Source: Sphingobacterium sp. SGG-5 (GTDB lineage: Bacteria > Bacteroidota > Bacteroidia > Sphingobacteriales > Sphingobacteriaceae). From it: a stretch of DNA of 64,000 nucleotides. Where the stretch lies: contig NZ_JAAKGO010000005.1 of the NCBI RefSeq assembly GCF_011043525.1, positions 248,001 through 312,000 of the forward strand, written 5' to 3'. Shown here one piece after another: positions 19,478 to 27,738 of this stretch (position 1 is the stretch's first letter; the number at the start of each line of letters is the position of its first letter). The position numbers were made by a program, and so were the translations under genes. The notes beneath the pieces were generated by a model. The model ran no database searches and was not told where the DNA came from. It was given only the letters and a program-made list of their open reading frames with translations.

Positions 19478-20146
19478 TTATTTATTCATTCGAGTCAAAA
19501 ATTCACCAAAACCAAACTCATGGCCATTAGCCAATACATGGACCACGGCATCATTGGTTTGAATATTTACTGCTTGCGTCGCCGAGCGTACCCACAATAT
19601 CTCGAACTCCGACCCTTTTTTATCCGTGTAGTATACGGTTACCAAACCACCCCCTACATAACCTGAGGCATCCTGTTTGATTCGCTGGGCATGCATGGTA
19701 AGTTCATTTTTGACCGTATTTACCTCCAGTCCATCTACATACAGCATCTGCTCGGTCGTCTGCCTGCCCTGTACAATATATTTGGAAACCAATGTATCCA
19801 AATGAACCAAATCAAGTTCGTTCAAACGAAGTGAGGGCTTCCCCTGACTCTGCCGGACCAGATTAAGATTAGTCATTGCCAAATGGAAGGATGCGTTCGT
19901 GGGTGCAAAAATAGTCACGTCCCCAGCCGCAATAAGGTCTTTATACTCGGGTAGCATATCCAATACAAAAAGCAGCGAATCATAAGTACCAGCTTTACTT
20001 TTGAAATAGTCGATCGCTGTTCCGTTGTATATACTCTCTGTATTAACGTAGTCGTAGTATCCCTCATGTTTGACACAGGATATATTTGCGGTAAAAACAT
20101 AGACCGCAAACAGCATCATAGCAATATATCTTATTTTCATTGTCAT
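19478..20146 (-). CDS. Fasciclin-domain lipoprotein, first of two
   Basis: 222 residues; lipobox ANISC. A single FAS1-like domain covers about 45-220: VTIFAPTNASFHLAMTNL is a good first FAS1 box, and NDAVVHVLANGHEFGFGEF is the second. It is paralogous in role to the protein at 12917-13660 but shares little sequence outside the two boxes. It lies 7 bp after SusD and 6 bp before the DUF5007-like gene. Confidence 0.86.
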   Translation of the reverse strand: MTMKIRYIAMMLFAVYVFTANISCVKHEGYYDYVNTESIYNGTAIDYFKSKAGTYDSLLFVLDMLPEYKDLIAAGDVTIFAPTNASFHLAMTNLNLVRQSQGKPSLRLNELDLVHLDTLVSKYIVQGRQTTEQMLYVDGLEVNTVKNELTMHAQRIKQDASGYVGGGLVTVYYTDKKGSEFEILWVRSATQAVNIQTNDAVVHVLANGHEFGFGEFLTRMNK

Positions 20147-20153
20147 ATCGTTA

Positions 20154-21668
20154 TTATTCCCAGTAAGGATTTTGTTCCAAAAGATCGTTGTTGCTCAGTA
20201 CTTCTTCGGCTATCGGCCAAAAAATTCCTTTGTCCTGAATCAGCTGCATAAAATCAGGATCGTTGCGTTTGATTTTGTTATAACGCACCAGATCAAACCA
20301 ACGCCAACCTTCTCCCATCAATTCCCGACGCCTTTCTGCGAAGATTTCATCTATAAGATCATTCGATACGGGAGCGTCCCCCAACCCTCTCGACCGGCGT
20401 ATCTGATTCAGGATACCACGTGCTATCCCCTCATTATCGCCCAATACAGCCAAAGCCTCCGCACGCAAAAGTGCAATCTCTTCCATACGGCTAAGTACCA
20501 TAACCGAGCTGAATAGCGGGAAAGAGCCATCACTGGTACCACCACGAATCACTTTGATCTTGCTGAATATCGGTACCACACCGCCAAGCTCCGAAAAGTA
20601 ATTGGAGACGTATTCGCCTTTTTCATTTACGTGAAAACGGACATCACCATCTTCATGAAAGATGCTTATGATACGCTCGATCGGGATATACATATCTGGA
20701 GAAGGTTTATTCACTAAGGGTGACGCTAAGGTCAGCTGTTCGATGTGTCCATCAAATGAAGCTTCCATAGCCGACCATTTAAACGGAAATGCCACTAAGT
20801 GCGAATTATTGGAATTAAAGAAATACCCCTCCGGCGTTGTTAATGTAACCGACGGAGCATATACAGCAACCGACTTGGCAGCATTAGTCAAGACAAAATC
20901 CGCATATACGGATGCTTCCAGATACTTACCGCTCCAGGCACACAGATGTGCCAAGATCGCATTAACCGAAAGACGATTGAACAATACACCATCCCAATTT
21001 TCGTAGCTATAACCGTGATACATATCCACGGGATAGATCTCATCATTGAGGAAACCATACCGATAAGGAAGTACATTTAAAGCAGATTTCAATTCATTTT
21101 CCGCATACGTCAAGACCGCATCCTCCGATGATGCATCTATCTTTGGAAAGTTACCTTCATAGGCTTTATCCCAAATCGGAACCTCACCCCAAATACGAGC
21201 CATCAGAAAGTAGCAAAAGCCTTTCAACGCACGGGCTTGTGCGACGTCAATGTTATGGTTTACTTCTGTATATTGGGGATCAAGCTCCATGATCTGACCC
21301 GAATATTTGATAAAGAGATTAGCAGCATTAATGGCCGCATAAAATTTACGCCAGTTGCTCAGATTTTTCATGAGATTGTTGGATGACAATAAGTTGCCAT
21401 CGATCACCTCTTGCAGCTCCCGTTTGTTCGGTGCGATAAAATCGCCCTGACGCAAGTCGCCGTATATCCAATGGGCATTATTTTCAGCCAACGCCGTACG
21501 GACTAATCCATAGATTCCCATCAATGACGCCCGCGCATCGTTGATATCTTTCCATTTGTTCTCTTCATTGACGATATGTTGGGAGTCAATGTCTAGCAGT
21601 CCGTCACAGGAAGCGAGCGACATGGAGAAAATAAGTAATGTCTTTATTATCGTGTTGATATATCTCAT
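20154..21668 (-). CDS. SusD/RagB nutrient-binding lipoprotein, first pair
   Basis: 504 residues; lipobox MSLASC followed by DGLLDIDSQHIV. SusD hallmarks include ARALKGFCYFLMARIWGEVP (about 190-209) and a C-terminal ERRRELMGEGWRWFDLVRYNK (about 440-460), ending with the expected FWPI....NPYWE. The start follows the SusC stop by only 4 bp, so translation of the two is probably coupled. It pairs with the SusC at 21673-24630. Confidence 0.95.
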   Translation of the reverse strand: MRYINTIIKTLLIFSMSLASCDGLLDIDSQHIVNEENKWKDINDARASLMGIYGLVRTALAENNAHWIYGDLRQGDFIAPNKRELQEVIDGNLLSSNNLMKNLSNWRKFYAAINAANLFIKYSGQIMELDPQYTEVNHNIDVAQARALKGFCYFLMARIWGEVPIWDKAYEGNFPKIDASSEDAVLTYAENELKSALNVLPYRYGFLNDEIYPVDMYHGYSYENWDGVLFNRLSVNAILAHLCAWSGKYLEASVYADFVLTNAAKSVAVYAPSVTLTTPEGYFFNSNNSHLVAFPFKWSAMEASFDGHIEQLTLASPLVNKPSPDMYIPIERIISIFHEDGDVRFHVNEKGEYVSNYFSELGGVVPIFSKIKVIRGGTSDGSFPLFSSVMVLSRMEEIALLRAEALAVLGDNEGIARGILNQIRRSRGLGDAPVSNDLIDEIFAERRRELMGEGWRWFDLVRYNKIKRNDPDFMQLIQDKGIFWPIAEEVLSNNDLLEQNPYWE

Positions 21669-21672
21669 GTTC

Positions 21673-24630
21673 TTAAAAATCTAATTTAACGCCTAATGTA
21701 AATGTTCGTGGAATACGGATACCCATACCCGTATCATAACCATAGAAGTCAACCAATTCCGGATCTCTTCCTGAGTACTTGGTATAAGTCAACAGGTTGT
21801 TACCGGATACATACACGTAAAAGCGATCGAACGTCTGTCTTTTTCCGTTAACCACCTGTGTTAAATCATACCCCAGAGAAAGATTACGCAATTTGATAAA
21901 AGAGCCGTCTTCCATAAACATATCCTGCTCCGCCTGATAAGGCGTAACGGAAGACCAGGGATTATAGAGAGGATAGTCTTGGTCATCAAAATTCTGTTCC
22001 CAGAACGTAATATCACGAACACCGGTAATGGTACTTGACTCATCCATATTGGCAAAATCAAAATACCGAGCGGCCTGCTGGTTAATAATCTCCCGTCCTA
22101 GGTTGAAGTAAAGCTGGAAGCTTAAGTCTAAACGACCGTATGTAAACTGGTTATAAAAACCGCCTACATATTTCGGAAGGATATTGCCCATCAACTGACG
22201 ATCCGTATTATCGATATTGTAATCCCCGTTGACGTCTACCCAACGCGGATCGCCTCCTTTGAGCGGTGTACCACCGTTGTACGTTAATATCTTGTAGTTA
22301 TTTGGGTCCACTGGTACATCGATGTCATTGACATATACACCTTCATTCTTGAGCAAGAAAAAACGGTCAATACGTTCCCCTACGACCAATTTCCTATTCC
22401 CAACAATAATCTCTTGCAAATCATTGGGCAATGCTGTCAGCTCATTGTTGTTATACCCGATATTAAGGGAAGAACTCCAGCCAAATTTAGAGGAGGTCGA
22501 TGGAGCTAACGTATAATCTAAAGTCAAATCAACGCCCGTGTTTCGCACCGCCATACCATTCAGGATGTTGAATTTATAACCTGATTCAGCTACGGTAGGC
22601 ACAGCGAACAAACTCTCTTTCGTATGTTTATTGTAGTATTCTGCACGGATACTCAACTGTTTCAACACCCCCAGTTCCAGTGAAATATTCGCCATATCCG
22701 TATACGACCAAGGAAGGTCATAACCTACCCAACCCGATGAATAAGGTCGGTTGATCGTACCAATACCATTATAAGAGAAGACGGCTTTGTTACCTTCCCA
22801 ACCAAGGCCAGAAGTATATTGTGGACCGGCAGATTCTCTATCTGAAAACGGAATATTGCCCATCTGACCGTAAGAAGCAGCGACTTTGATCTGATCAAAT
22901 ATATCGGACTGCACATGATAATTCAGATCATATTCACCATTGACAGCGTACGAAGTGTACCAACGGTCTGTGGGTTGCACCTGTGAAGATCCGTCCCGGC
23001 GTACCAACGCTCCAATTTTATACCGCCCAGCCTGCCCATAGGTTGCACGTCCATATACCGAAGCCATACGGTGGTAGATACGATCGGAATAATAATATGG
23101 GATAAATCCGACTGCCCGCAGATACTCACCTTTTTGCGAATTCCCTTCTACGATATTGACCTTAATAAAATCATTCGGACCTTTATAGCCTACCCCATAA
23201 TTGTACTTTTGGGCGTCGGATTGGTAACTCATACCGGCCTCAAAAAGTAAGTTGCTATTATCGGCAAATAGATGATCGTAGGTTAATGTATTGTCGAATA
23301 CCATACGCTCATTGTAGCCTAAGTAATTAGAGACATAATTATTTCCGGACATTAAGGTCGAGGGCCAAAACACATTCCGTTTGTTCTCGTTATAATCGAT
23401 TGAAAAACGCGGCGAAAAATTCAGGTTTTTCAAGATGGCAAAGTTGATCGCAATTTGCCCGATAAGACTGCTATTGATATTGTCGTCGATAACCTTGTCA
23501 TATTCGCTAATAAACTGTCCGTACATCTCTTTATTCGGCGATAAGGGTGTAGTCATATCTGGAATAAAACGTGTTTCCCCTAAGCGCTCACTGATCGAAC
23601 GGTTTCTCCCCCGGTCCAATCGTGTCATGTGTAACATACTGGATATCGTCATCCAACGAGTGGGAAGCATGTTGATATAGAACGCCCCTTGATAACGCTT
23701 TAAATACGTGTCATCTGCCGCTCCCGTATTGGAGGTATGTCCCGCGTAAAATCTAAAATTAGACCGCTCACCTCCCCCAATTAAACTACCATTTATGGAA
23801 TATAAAGGTGCAACATTGTAATATAAATCCGTCCAATTGGAAGGACCGTAGAAATTCACATTGGATGAATCACTTAGATAGGCCGGATATGCGGCTTGTT
23901 GGTCGGGCGTAGCATAACGGTCATAATAGGGTTGACGGAAGTTTTTTTCCCAATCCGCATTGATGGTGTTGACCGATTGGGGCACGGCAAACCCGGAATA
24001 TCCACTCAGGCTGAGCTTACGCTCGCCTGGTTCTGCATTCTTTGTGGTAATATAAATAACACCGTTTACCGCCCGGGGGCCGTAGATCGCCGTCGTGCTA
24101 TAATCTTTAAGCACATGTATGGACTCGATATTTTCCGCATCAAAGATAGATTGAATGCTTGTCGCTGCGCCTACAGGCTGTAAAGTATAATCTTGAATAT
24201 CATAAACAATAGAGGGATCCTCAATCAACGGAATACCGTTCAATAAAATCAAAGGCTTGTTTTTGGCTACATCATAAGGATTCAATACAGGGTGGGAAAT
24301 TCCACGTATCAAGGTACCTTGTTGAACCGTCCCCGGTTCACCGGAGGTTTCTTGTACATACACTCCGCTCGTCTGTCCTTTGAGCATCTGATGCAAGGTG
24401 ACATTAGGCATTCGACCTATTGTCGACAGGTTAACACTATCGGTTCCTAAATAAGCCTTGGTCGGATCGGCGTTATATATTACCACCGAATCGGTTTCGG
24501 TCTCCGTCGAGTCCTGAATGACCAGACGATCTATCCCGGTCTTCCGCAAGGGAATGAAATCCGCTGCAGACAATACGTATGGATGGACGAGGGTCACGAT
24601 TGTAAAAACATACAAATACAGTTGTTTCAT
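21673..24630 (-). CDS. SusC/RagA-type outer membrane receptor lacking the carboxypeptidase-like domain, first pair
   Basis: 985 residues with a signal peptide ending near LSAAD. After the signal comes about 60 residues of low-complexity linker (QDSTETETDSVVIYNADP) in place of the usual carboxypeptidase-like sandwich, then directly the plug (MPNVTLHQMLKGQTSGVYV, IHVLKDYSTTAIYGPRAVNGVIYITTK over about 95-205) and the barrel ending FTLGVKLDF. The lost N-terminal domain makes it a short SusC. A clear TonB box is not obvious. It is the first gene of the 12-gene operon, about 300 bp below the suf genes and the double operator. Confidence 0.94.
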   Translation of the reverse strand: MKQLYLYVFTIVTLVHPYVLSAADFIPLRKTGIDRLVIQDSTETETDSVVIYNADPTKAYLGTDSVNLSTIGRMPNVTLHQMLKGQTSGVYVQETSGEPGTVQQGTLIRGISHPVLNPYDVAKNKPLILLNGIPLIEDPSIVYDIQDYTLQPVGAATSIQSIFDAENIESIHVLKDYSTTAIYGPRAVNGVIYITTKNAEPGERKLSLSGYSGFAVPQSVNTINADWEKNFRQPYYDRYATPDQQAAYPAYLSDSSNVNFYGPSNWTDLYYNVAPLYSINGSLIGGGERSNFRFYAGHTSNTGAADDTYLKRYQGAFYINMLPTRWMTISSMLHMTRLDRGRNRSISERLGETRFIPDMTTPLSPNKEMYGQFISEYDKVIDDNINSSLIGQIAINFAILKNLNFSPRFSIDYNENKRNVFWPSTLMSGNNYVSNYLGYNERMVFDNTLTYDHLFADNSNLLFEAGMSYQSDAQKYNYGVGYKGPNDFIKVNIVEGNSQKGEYLRAVGFIPYYYSDRIYHRMASVYGRATYGQAGRYKIGALVRRDGSSQVQPTDRWYTSYAVNGEYDLNYHVQSDIFDQIKVAASYGQMGNIPFSDRESAGPQYTSGLGWEGNKAVFSYNGIGTINRPYSSGWVGYDLPWSYTDMANISLELGVLKQLSIRAEYYNKHTKESLFAVPTVAESGYKFNILNGMAVRNTGVDLTLDYTLAPSTSSKFGWSSSLNIGYNNNELTALPNDLQEIIVGNRKLVVGERIDRFFLLKNEGVYVNDIDVPVDPNNYKILTYNGGTPLKGGDPRWVDVNGDYNIDNTDRQLMGNILPKYVGGFYNQFTYGRLDLSFQLYFNLGREIINQQAARYFDFANMDESSTITGVRDITFWEQNFDDQDYPLYNPWSSVTPYQAEQDMFMEDGSFIKLRNLSLGYDLTQVVNGKRQTFDRFYVYVSGNNLLTYTKYSGRDPELVDFYGYDTGMGIRIPRTFTLGVKLDF

Positions 24631-24710
24631 CTATCTATTATTTTTATGCTGATTGATACTTAATCTGGTTAGTTACTGATCCAACATCTTTCAATCGAAT
24701 AACTGATACA

Positions 24711-24742
24711 CAATAGTACAACTAAAATATTGTTCCAAACAA
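24711..24742 (-). promoter_or_regulatory. Candidate promoter of the 12-gene SusCD operon
   Basis: On the minus strand a TTG (24742-24740) is followed after 21 bases by TACTATTG (24718-24711), which matches the Bacteroidota -7 consensus TAnnTTTG at all but one base. The operators lie just upstream of the -33 region, a position more usual for activation than for blocking. The match is imperfect and the assignment tentative. Confidence 0.35.
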
Positions 24743-24755
24743 CGCTAAGACGTGA

Positions 24756-24767
24756 GCAAACGTTTGC
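24756..24767. promoter_or_regulatory. LacI-family-type operator O1 (perfect 12-bp palindrome)
   Basis: GCAAACGTTTGC is a perfect palindrome with the central CG step typical of LacI/GalR-family operators. It lies about 130 bp upstream of the SusC start and just upstream of the best promoter candidate. No LacI-family gene is in the window, so the regulator would act from elsewhere. Confidence 0.65.
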
Positions 24768-24776
24768 ATGAACCAC

Positions 24777-24788
24777 GCAAACGTTTTA
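24777..24788. promoter_or_regulatory. Second LacI-type operator O2 (10 of 12 match)
   Basis: GCAAACGTTTTA repeats O1 except for its last two bases. The two centres are 21 bp apart, exactly two helical turns, so both would face the same side of the DNA. This spacing favours cooperative binding of a dimeric regulator. Confidence 0.55.
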
Positions 24789-24864
24789 GTGTATTTCGTA
24801 CAACGTATCCCGTTTTATTTTTTATCAATAAAGTCTGTGGAGGAAGATTTTTTAATTTCGTCCA

Positions 24865-24889
24865 TAAAAACCCAGGCCGCAATCCTGAG
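24865..24889 (-). terminator. Possible terminator after sufE
   Basis: On the minus strand CTCAGG (24889-24884) can pair with CCTGGG (24876-24871, one G-T pair) over a 7-base loop, followed by five T. It is placed correctly, about 50 bp after the sufE stop, but the stem is short. Confidence 0.4.
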
Positions 24890-24939
24890 CGGTTTTAAAT
24901 AAATACAAAAAGGGGATATTTTGCTTTAGCAGATCTGAA

Positions 24940-25359
24940 TTATACCTTGGCCTGCAAAGCCATAGCGTACAATTTCATTTGTTTGACCATCGACAACAGA
25001 CCATTGGCACGGGTTGGGGAAAGGTGCTCCTTCAATCCGATCTGATCGATGAAATATAAATCACTCGCCACAATTGCTGCGGGGGAATGCCCGGAAAGTA
25101 CTTTAACCATCAGGCTGACCAACCCCTTGGTGATCACGGCATCACTGTCTGCCGTAAAATAAACTTTTCCTTCTCGTAGATGGGGATAGAGCCAAACTTT
25201 GGATTGACACCCTTTGATAAGATATTGATCTTGCTTATATTGTTCGTCTATCAATGGAAGTTCTTTACCCAGCTGTATAATATATTCGTATTTCTCCATC
25301 CAGTCGGTGTAGAATGCAAAATCTTCAATCAGCTCGTCTTGTATTTCGTTTATGGTCAT
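24940..25359 (-). CDS. sufE: SufE family cysteine desulfurase sulfur acceptor
   Basis: 139 residues, the usual family length. SufE accepts persulfide sulfur from SufS on a conserved Cys and hands it to the Fe-S scaffold. The Cys sits in LIKGCQSKVWL (about residue 51), and the second conserved block is ADSDAVITKGLVSLMVKVLSGHSP. It starts 6 bp after the sufS stop, so the two form an operon. SufBCD genes are not in the window. Confidence 0.95.
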   Translation of the reverse strand: MTINEIQDELIEDFAFYTDWMEKYEYIIQLGKELPLIDEQYKQDQYLIKGCQSKVWLYPHLREGKVYFTADSDAVITKGLVSLMVKVLSGHSPAAIVASDLYFIDQIGLKEHLSPTRANGLLSMVKQMKLYAMALQAKV

Positions 25360-25365
25360 TTTCTA

Positions 25366-26589
25366 TCACAATAACATTTTTACGGCACGCTCAATTCCAG
25401 CCACTAAAGCATCGATATCTTCTCGGGTATTGTACATCGCTAAGCTTGCCCGAATGGTACCCGGAATACGGTATTGATCCATAACCGGCTGTGCACAATG
25501 ATGCCCGGTACGTACCGCAATGCCCAGCTTATCCAAAATGACGCCGACATCGTAGGGATGAATGCCTTTAATAACAAAAGACAACACAGAAGATTTATGC
25601 TCGGCGGTACCGATCATCTTCAGTCCTTCGATAGCTAGCAACTTTTCTGTGGCGTAGGCCAACAAATCATCTTCATAGGCCTTGATACGATCCAAGCCGA
25701 TCTCCTCCAGATAATCGATAGCTGCAGCTAAACATATACCGGCTTCAATATTGGGTGTCCCCGCCTCGAATTTAAAAGGCAGTTCATTATATGTCGTCTT
25801 CTCGAAAGTTACATCTTTAATCATATCGCCCCCACCCTGATAAGGAGGAATGGCATTCAACCACTTCTCTTTACCGTATAACACCCCCACTCCTGTTGGC
25901 CCATACATTTTGTGGCCGGAGAAAACGAGGAAGTCAACGTCCAATGCCTGCACATCAACTTTCAGGTGTTGAACCGCTTGTGCCGCATCCACCAGCACCG
26001 GCGTACCGTTCTGATGCGCTAAAGCAATAATTTCAGCAATCGGATTGATGGTTCCCAATGCATTAGATACATAGGTCACCGCGACCATTTTCGTCTTTGG
26101 GGAAAGCAAGGCTTGATATTGTTCCATATCCAGCTCTCCGTCACTATTCATCGGAATAACTTTCAGCACAGCTCCTTTATCTTCACACAACATCTGCCAG
26201 GGCACGATGTTCGAATGATGTTCCATCGCTGATATGATAATCTCATCACCGGCATGGACAAATGCCTTTCCATAGCATTGGGCCAGCAGATTGATGCCGT
26301 CTGTCGCCCCTTTGGTAATGATAATCTCGTGCTCGTGTTCAGCATGGATAAACGCCTGTACCTTGCGGCGAGTCACCTCAAATGCATCGGTAGAAATCTG
26401 CGACAGATAATGTACGCCCCGATGCACATTGCTATTCATGTCTTGGTAATAATGTATAATCGCGTCAATGACCTGCTGAGGCTTTTGCGTCGTCGCGCCG
26501 TTATCTAAATATACCAGAGGTTTACCATTCACTTCTCTTCTTAACAAAGGGAAATCCGCTCTAATCCGACCTATATCAAAATCTTTCAA
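25366..26589 (-). CDS. sufS: Cysteine desulfurase SufS (probable TTG start)
   Basis: About 407 residues. PLP-dependent enzyme that takes sulfur from L-cysteine for Fe-S cluster assembly. FSGHKMYGPTGVG carries the PLP lysine and RTGHHCAQP the active cysteine, both typical of group II (SufS) enzymes. The frame has no ATG near its start. I place the start at the TTG at 26589: it gives MKDFDIGRIRADFPLL, which fits family N-termini, and it has AGGA at a good distance. A TTG further out (26616) lies inside the -7 box and cannot be transcribed from it. It is followed by sufE. Confidence 0.93.
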   Translation of the reverse strand: MKDFDIGRIRADFPLLRREVNGKPLVYLDNGATTQKPQQVIDAIIHYYQDMNSNVHRGVHYLSQISTDAFEVTRRKVQAFIHAEHEHEIIITKGATDGINLLAQCYGKAFVHAGDEIIISAMEHHSNIVPWQMLCEDKGAVLKVIPMNSDGELDMEQYQALLSPKTKMVAVTYVSNALGTINPIAEIIALAHQNGTPVLVDAAQAVQHLKVDVQALDVDFLVFSGHKMYGPTGVGVLYGKEKWLNAIPPYQGGGDMIKDVTFEKTTYNELPFKFEAGTPNIEAGICLAAAIDYLEEIGLDRIKAYEDDLLAYATEKLLAIEGLKMIGTAEHKSSVLSFVIKGIHPYDVGVILDKLGIAVRTGHHCAQPVMDQYRIPGTIRASLAMYNTREDIDALVAGIERAVKMLL

Positions 26590-26613
26590 AATAATCCTAT
26601 TCAAGTTGATAGA

Positions 26614-26621
26614 CAAAGTTA
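26614..26621 (-). promoter_or_regulatory. -7 box of the suf operon
   Basis: TAACTTTG on the minus strand, a full match to TAnnTTTG. It predicts a transcript start near 26609 and a leader of about 20 nt before the TTG start of sufS. No good -33 TTG was found. Confidence 0.5.
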
Positions 26622-26705
26622 GTATTTATATCTCCAAAAAAAGTCAGCACTATGTATTCTTTTGCCTTCAATTCTTTTTTTATTCCAAAAAGAAACTAAT
26701 TTACA

Positions 26706-26713
26706 TACCTTTG
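26706..26713 (+). promoter_or_regulatory. -7 box of the acyl-ACP desaturase gene
   Basis: TACCTTTG is a full match to TAnnTTTG. It ends only 6 nt before the ATG at 26720, so the transcript should begin at or next to the start codon. A -33 element is not evident. Confidence 0.5.
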
Positions 26714-26719
26714 TATACT

Positions 26720-27715
26720 ATGCAAGAGAAACCGTTAAATATCCCCGAAGGCTCACGAAAAGAGGTTATGGCTTACCTGGAGCCCTTTATGCTTCACGAG
26801 ATGAGCGAATACCTAAAGCCCGTGGAAGATATGTGGCAGCCGGCCGACTTTCTTCCGGACTCTTCGCGCAGTACTTTTTTTGAAGAAGTACGTGACTTGC
26901 AAGAAAGTGCCAAAGAACTCCCTTATGATTTGGTAGCGGTATTAATAGGTGACACTATTACGGAGGAAGCGCTTCCTACCTACGAGTCGTGGTTGACCAT
27001 GGTTGAAGATGTGGAGAAAAACGAACAGGGGGGATGGATGAAATGGGTACGTGCTTGGACGGCTGAGGAGAATAGACACGGTGACTTGCTGAATAAATAC
27101 TTGTACCTCTCTGGGCGTATCAATATGCGTGAGTTTGAAGTAAGTACACAATATCTCATCAAAGATGGTTTCGATATCGGAACAGGGGCTGACCCGTATC
27201 GCAACTTTATATATACCTCCTTTCAGGAACTGGCCACGAATGTTTCGCACCGCCGGGTCGCGGGGATATCTAAAAAGACTGGTGATAAACTATTAGCAAA
27301 AATGTGTGGCGTTATTGCTGCTGACGAAGCCCGTCATGCGAAAGCTTATATGTCCTTTATCTCCAAAGCGATAACAGTAGATCCGAGCGAAGTGATGTTG
27401 GCTTTTGAAGATATGATGCGTAAAAAAATCGTCATGCCTGCTCACTTTTTACGTGAATCAGGCGAACCGCAAGGTGAGGCTTTTGCTCACTTCTCGGATG
27501 CTGCACAACGTATGGAGGTATATACCGCTCTCGATTATGTCGATATCCTGCGTGAACTTATCGCAGACTGGAAAATTGATAAGGTGTCCAATCTCAACGA
27601 GCAAGGGGAAAAAGCAAGGGATTATATCATGAAACTTCCCGACCGTCTGACACGTCTGGCTGATCGGATCAAAATTCCGGAATTGCAGTATAAATTCAAG
27701 TGGATTTACGGTTAA
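26720..27715 (+). CDS. Acyl-ACP desaturase (ferritin-like di-iron)
   Basis: 331 residues from the ATG at 26720. It introduces a double bond into acyl chains bound to acyl carrier protein, using a di-iron centre and O2. The two iron-binding motifs are WTAEENRHGD (about residues 104-113) and ADEARHAKAY (about 193-202), plus the upstream Glu of GDTITEEALP. Length and motif order fit the soluble plant-type desaturase family. An in-frame extension upstream (to 26606) has no support and would cover its own promoter. It is divergent from sufS; the downstream neighbour is convergent. Confidence 0.93.
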   Translation: MQEKPLNIPEGSRKEVMAYLEPFMLHEMSEYLKPVEDMWQPADFLPDSSRSTFFEEVRDLQESAKELPYDLVAVLIGDTITEEALPTYESWLTMVEDVEKNEQGGWMKWVRAWTAEENRHGDLLNKYLYLSGRINMREFEVSTQYLIKDGFDIGTGADPYRNFIYTSFQELATNVSHRRVAGISKKTGDKLLAKMCGVIAADEARHAKAYMSFISKAITVDPSEVMLAFEDMMRKKIVMPAHFLRESGEPQGEAFAHFSDAAQRMEVYTALDYVDILRELIADWKIDKVSNLNEQGEKARDYIMKLPDRLTRLADRIKIPELQYKFKWIYG

Positions 27716-27719
27716 GTAA

Positions 27720-27738
27720 TGAAACCTTTAGGGTTTCA
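27720..27738. terminator. Weak hairpin between convergent genes
   Basis: TGAAACC (27720-27726) and GGTTTCA (27732-27738) can form a 7-bp stem over the loop TTTAG, covering the stop codon of the oxidoreductase gene. There is no clear T run, so its role as terminator is uncertain. Confidence 0.25.

Larger units (their letters stand above)
24631..24939. promoter_or_regulatory. 309-bp control region between sufE and the SusCD operon
   Basis: This gap carries no gene. From right to left it holds a possible suf terminator (24865-24889), an AT-rich stretch, two GCAAACGTTT operator-like boxes (24756-24788) and a weak minus-strand promoter candidate (24711-24742), with about 80 nt of leader before the SusC start at 24630. 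It is the only substantial gap upstream of the twelve operon genes, so expression of the whole block probably depends on it. Confidence 0.7.
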
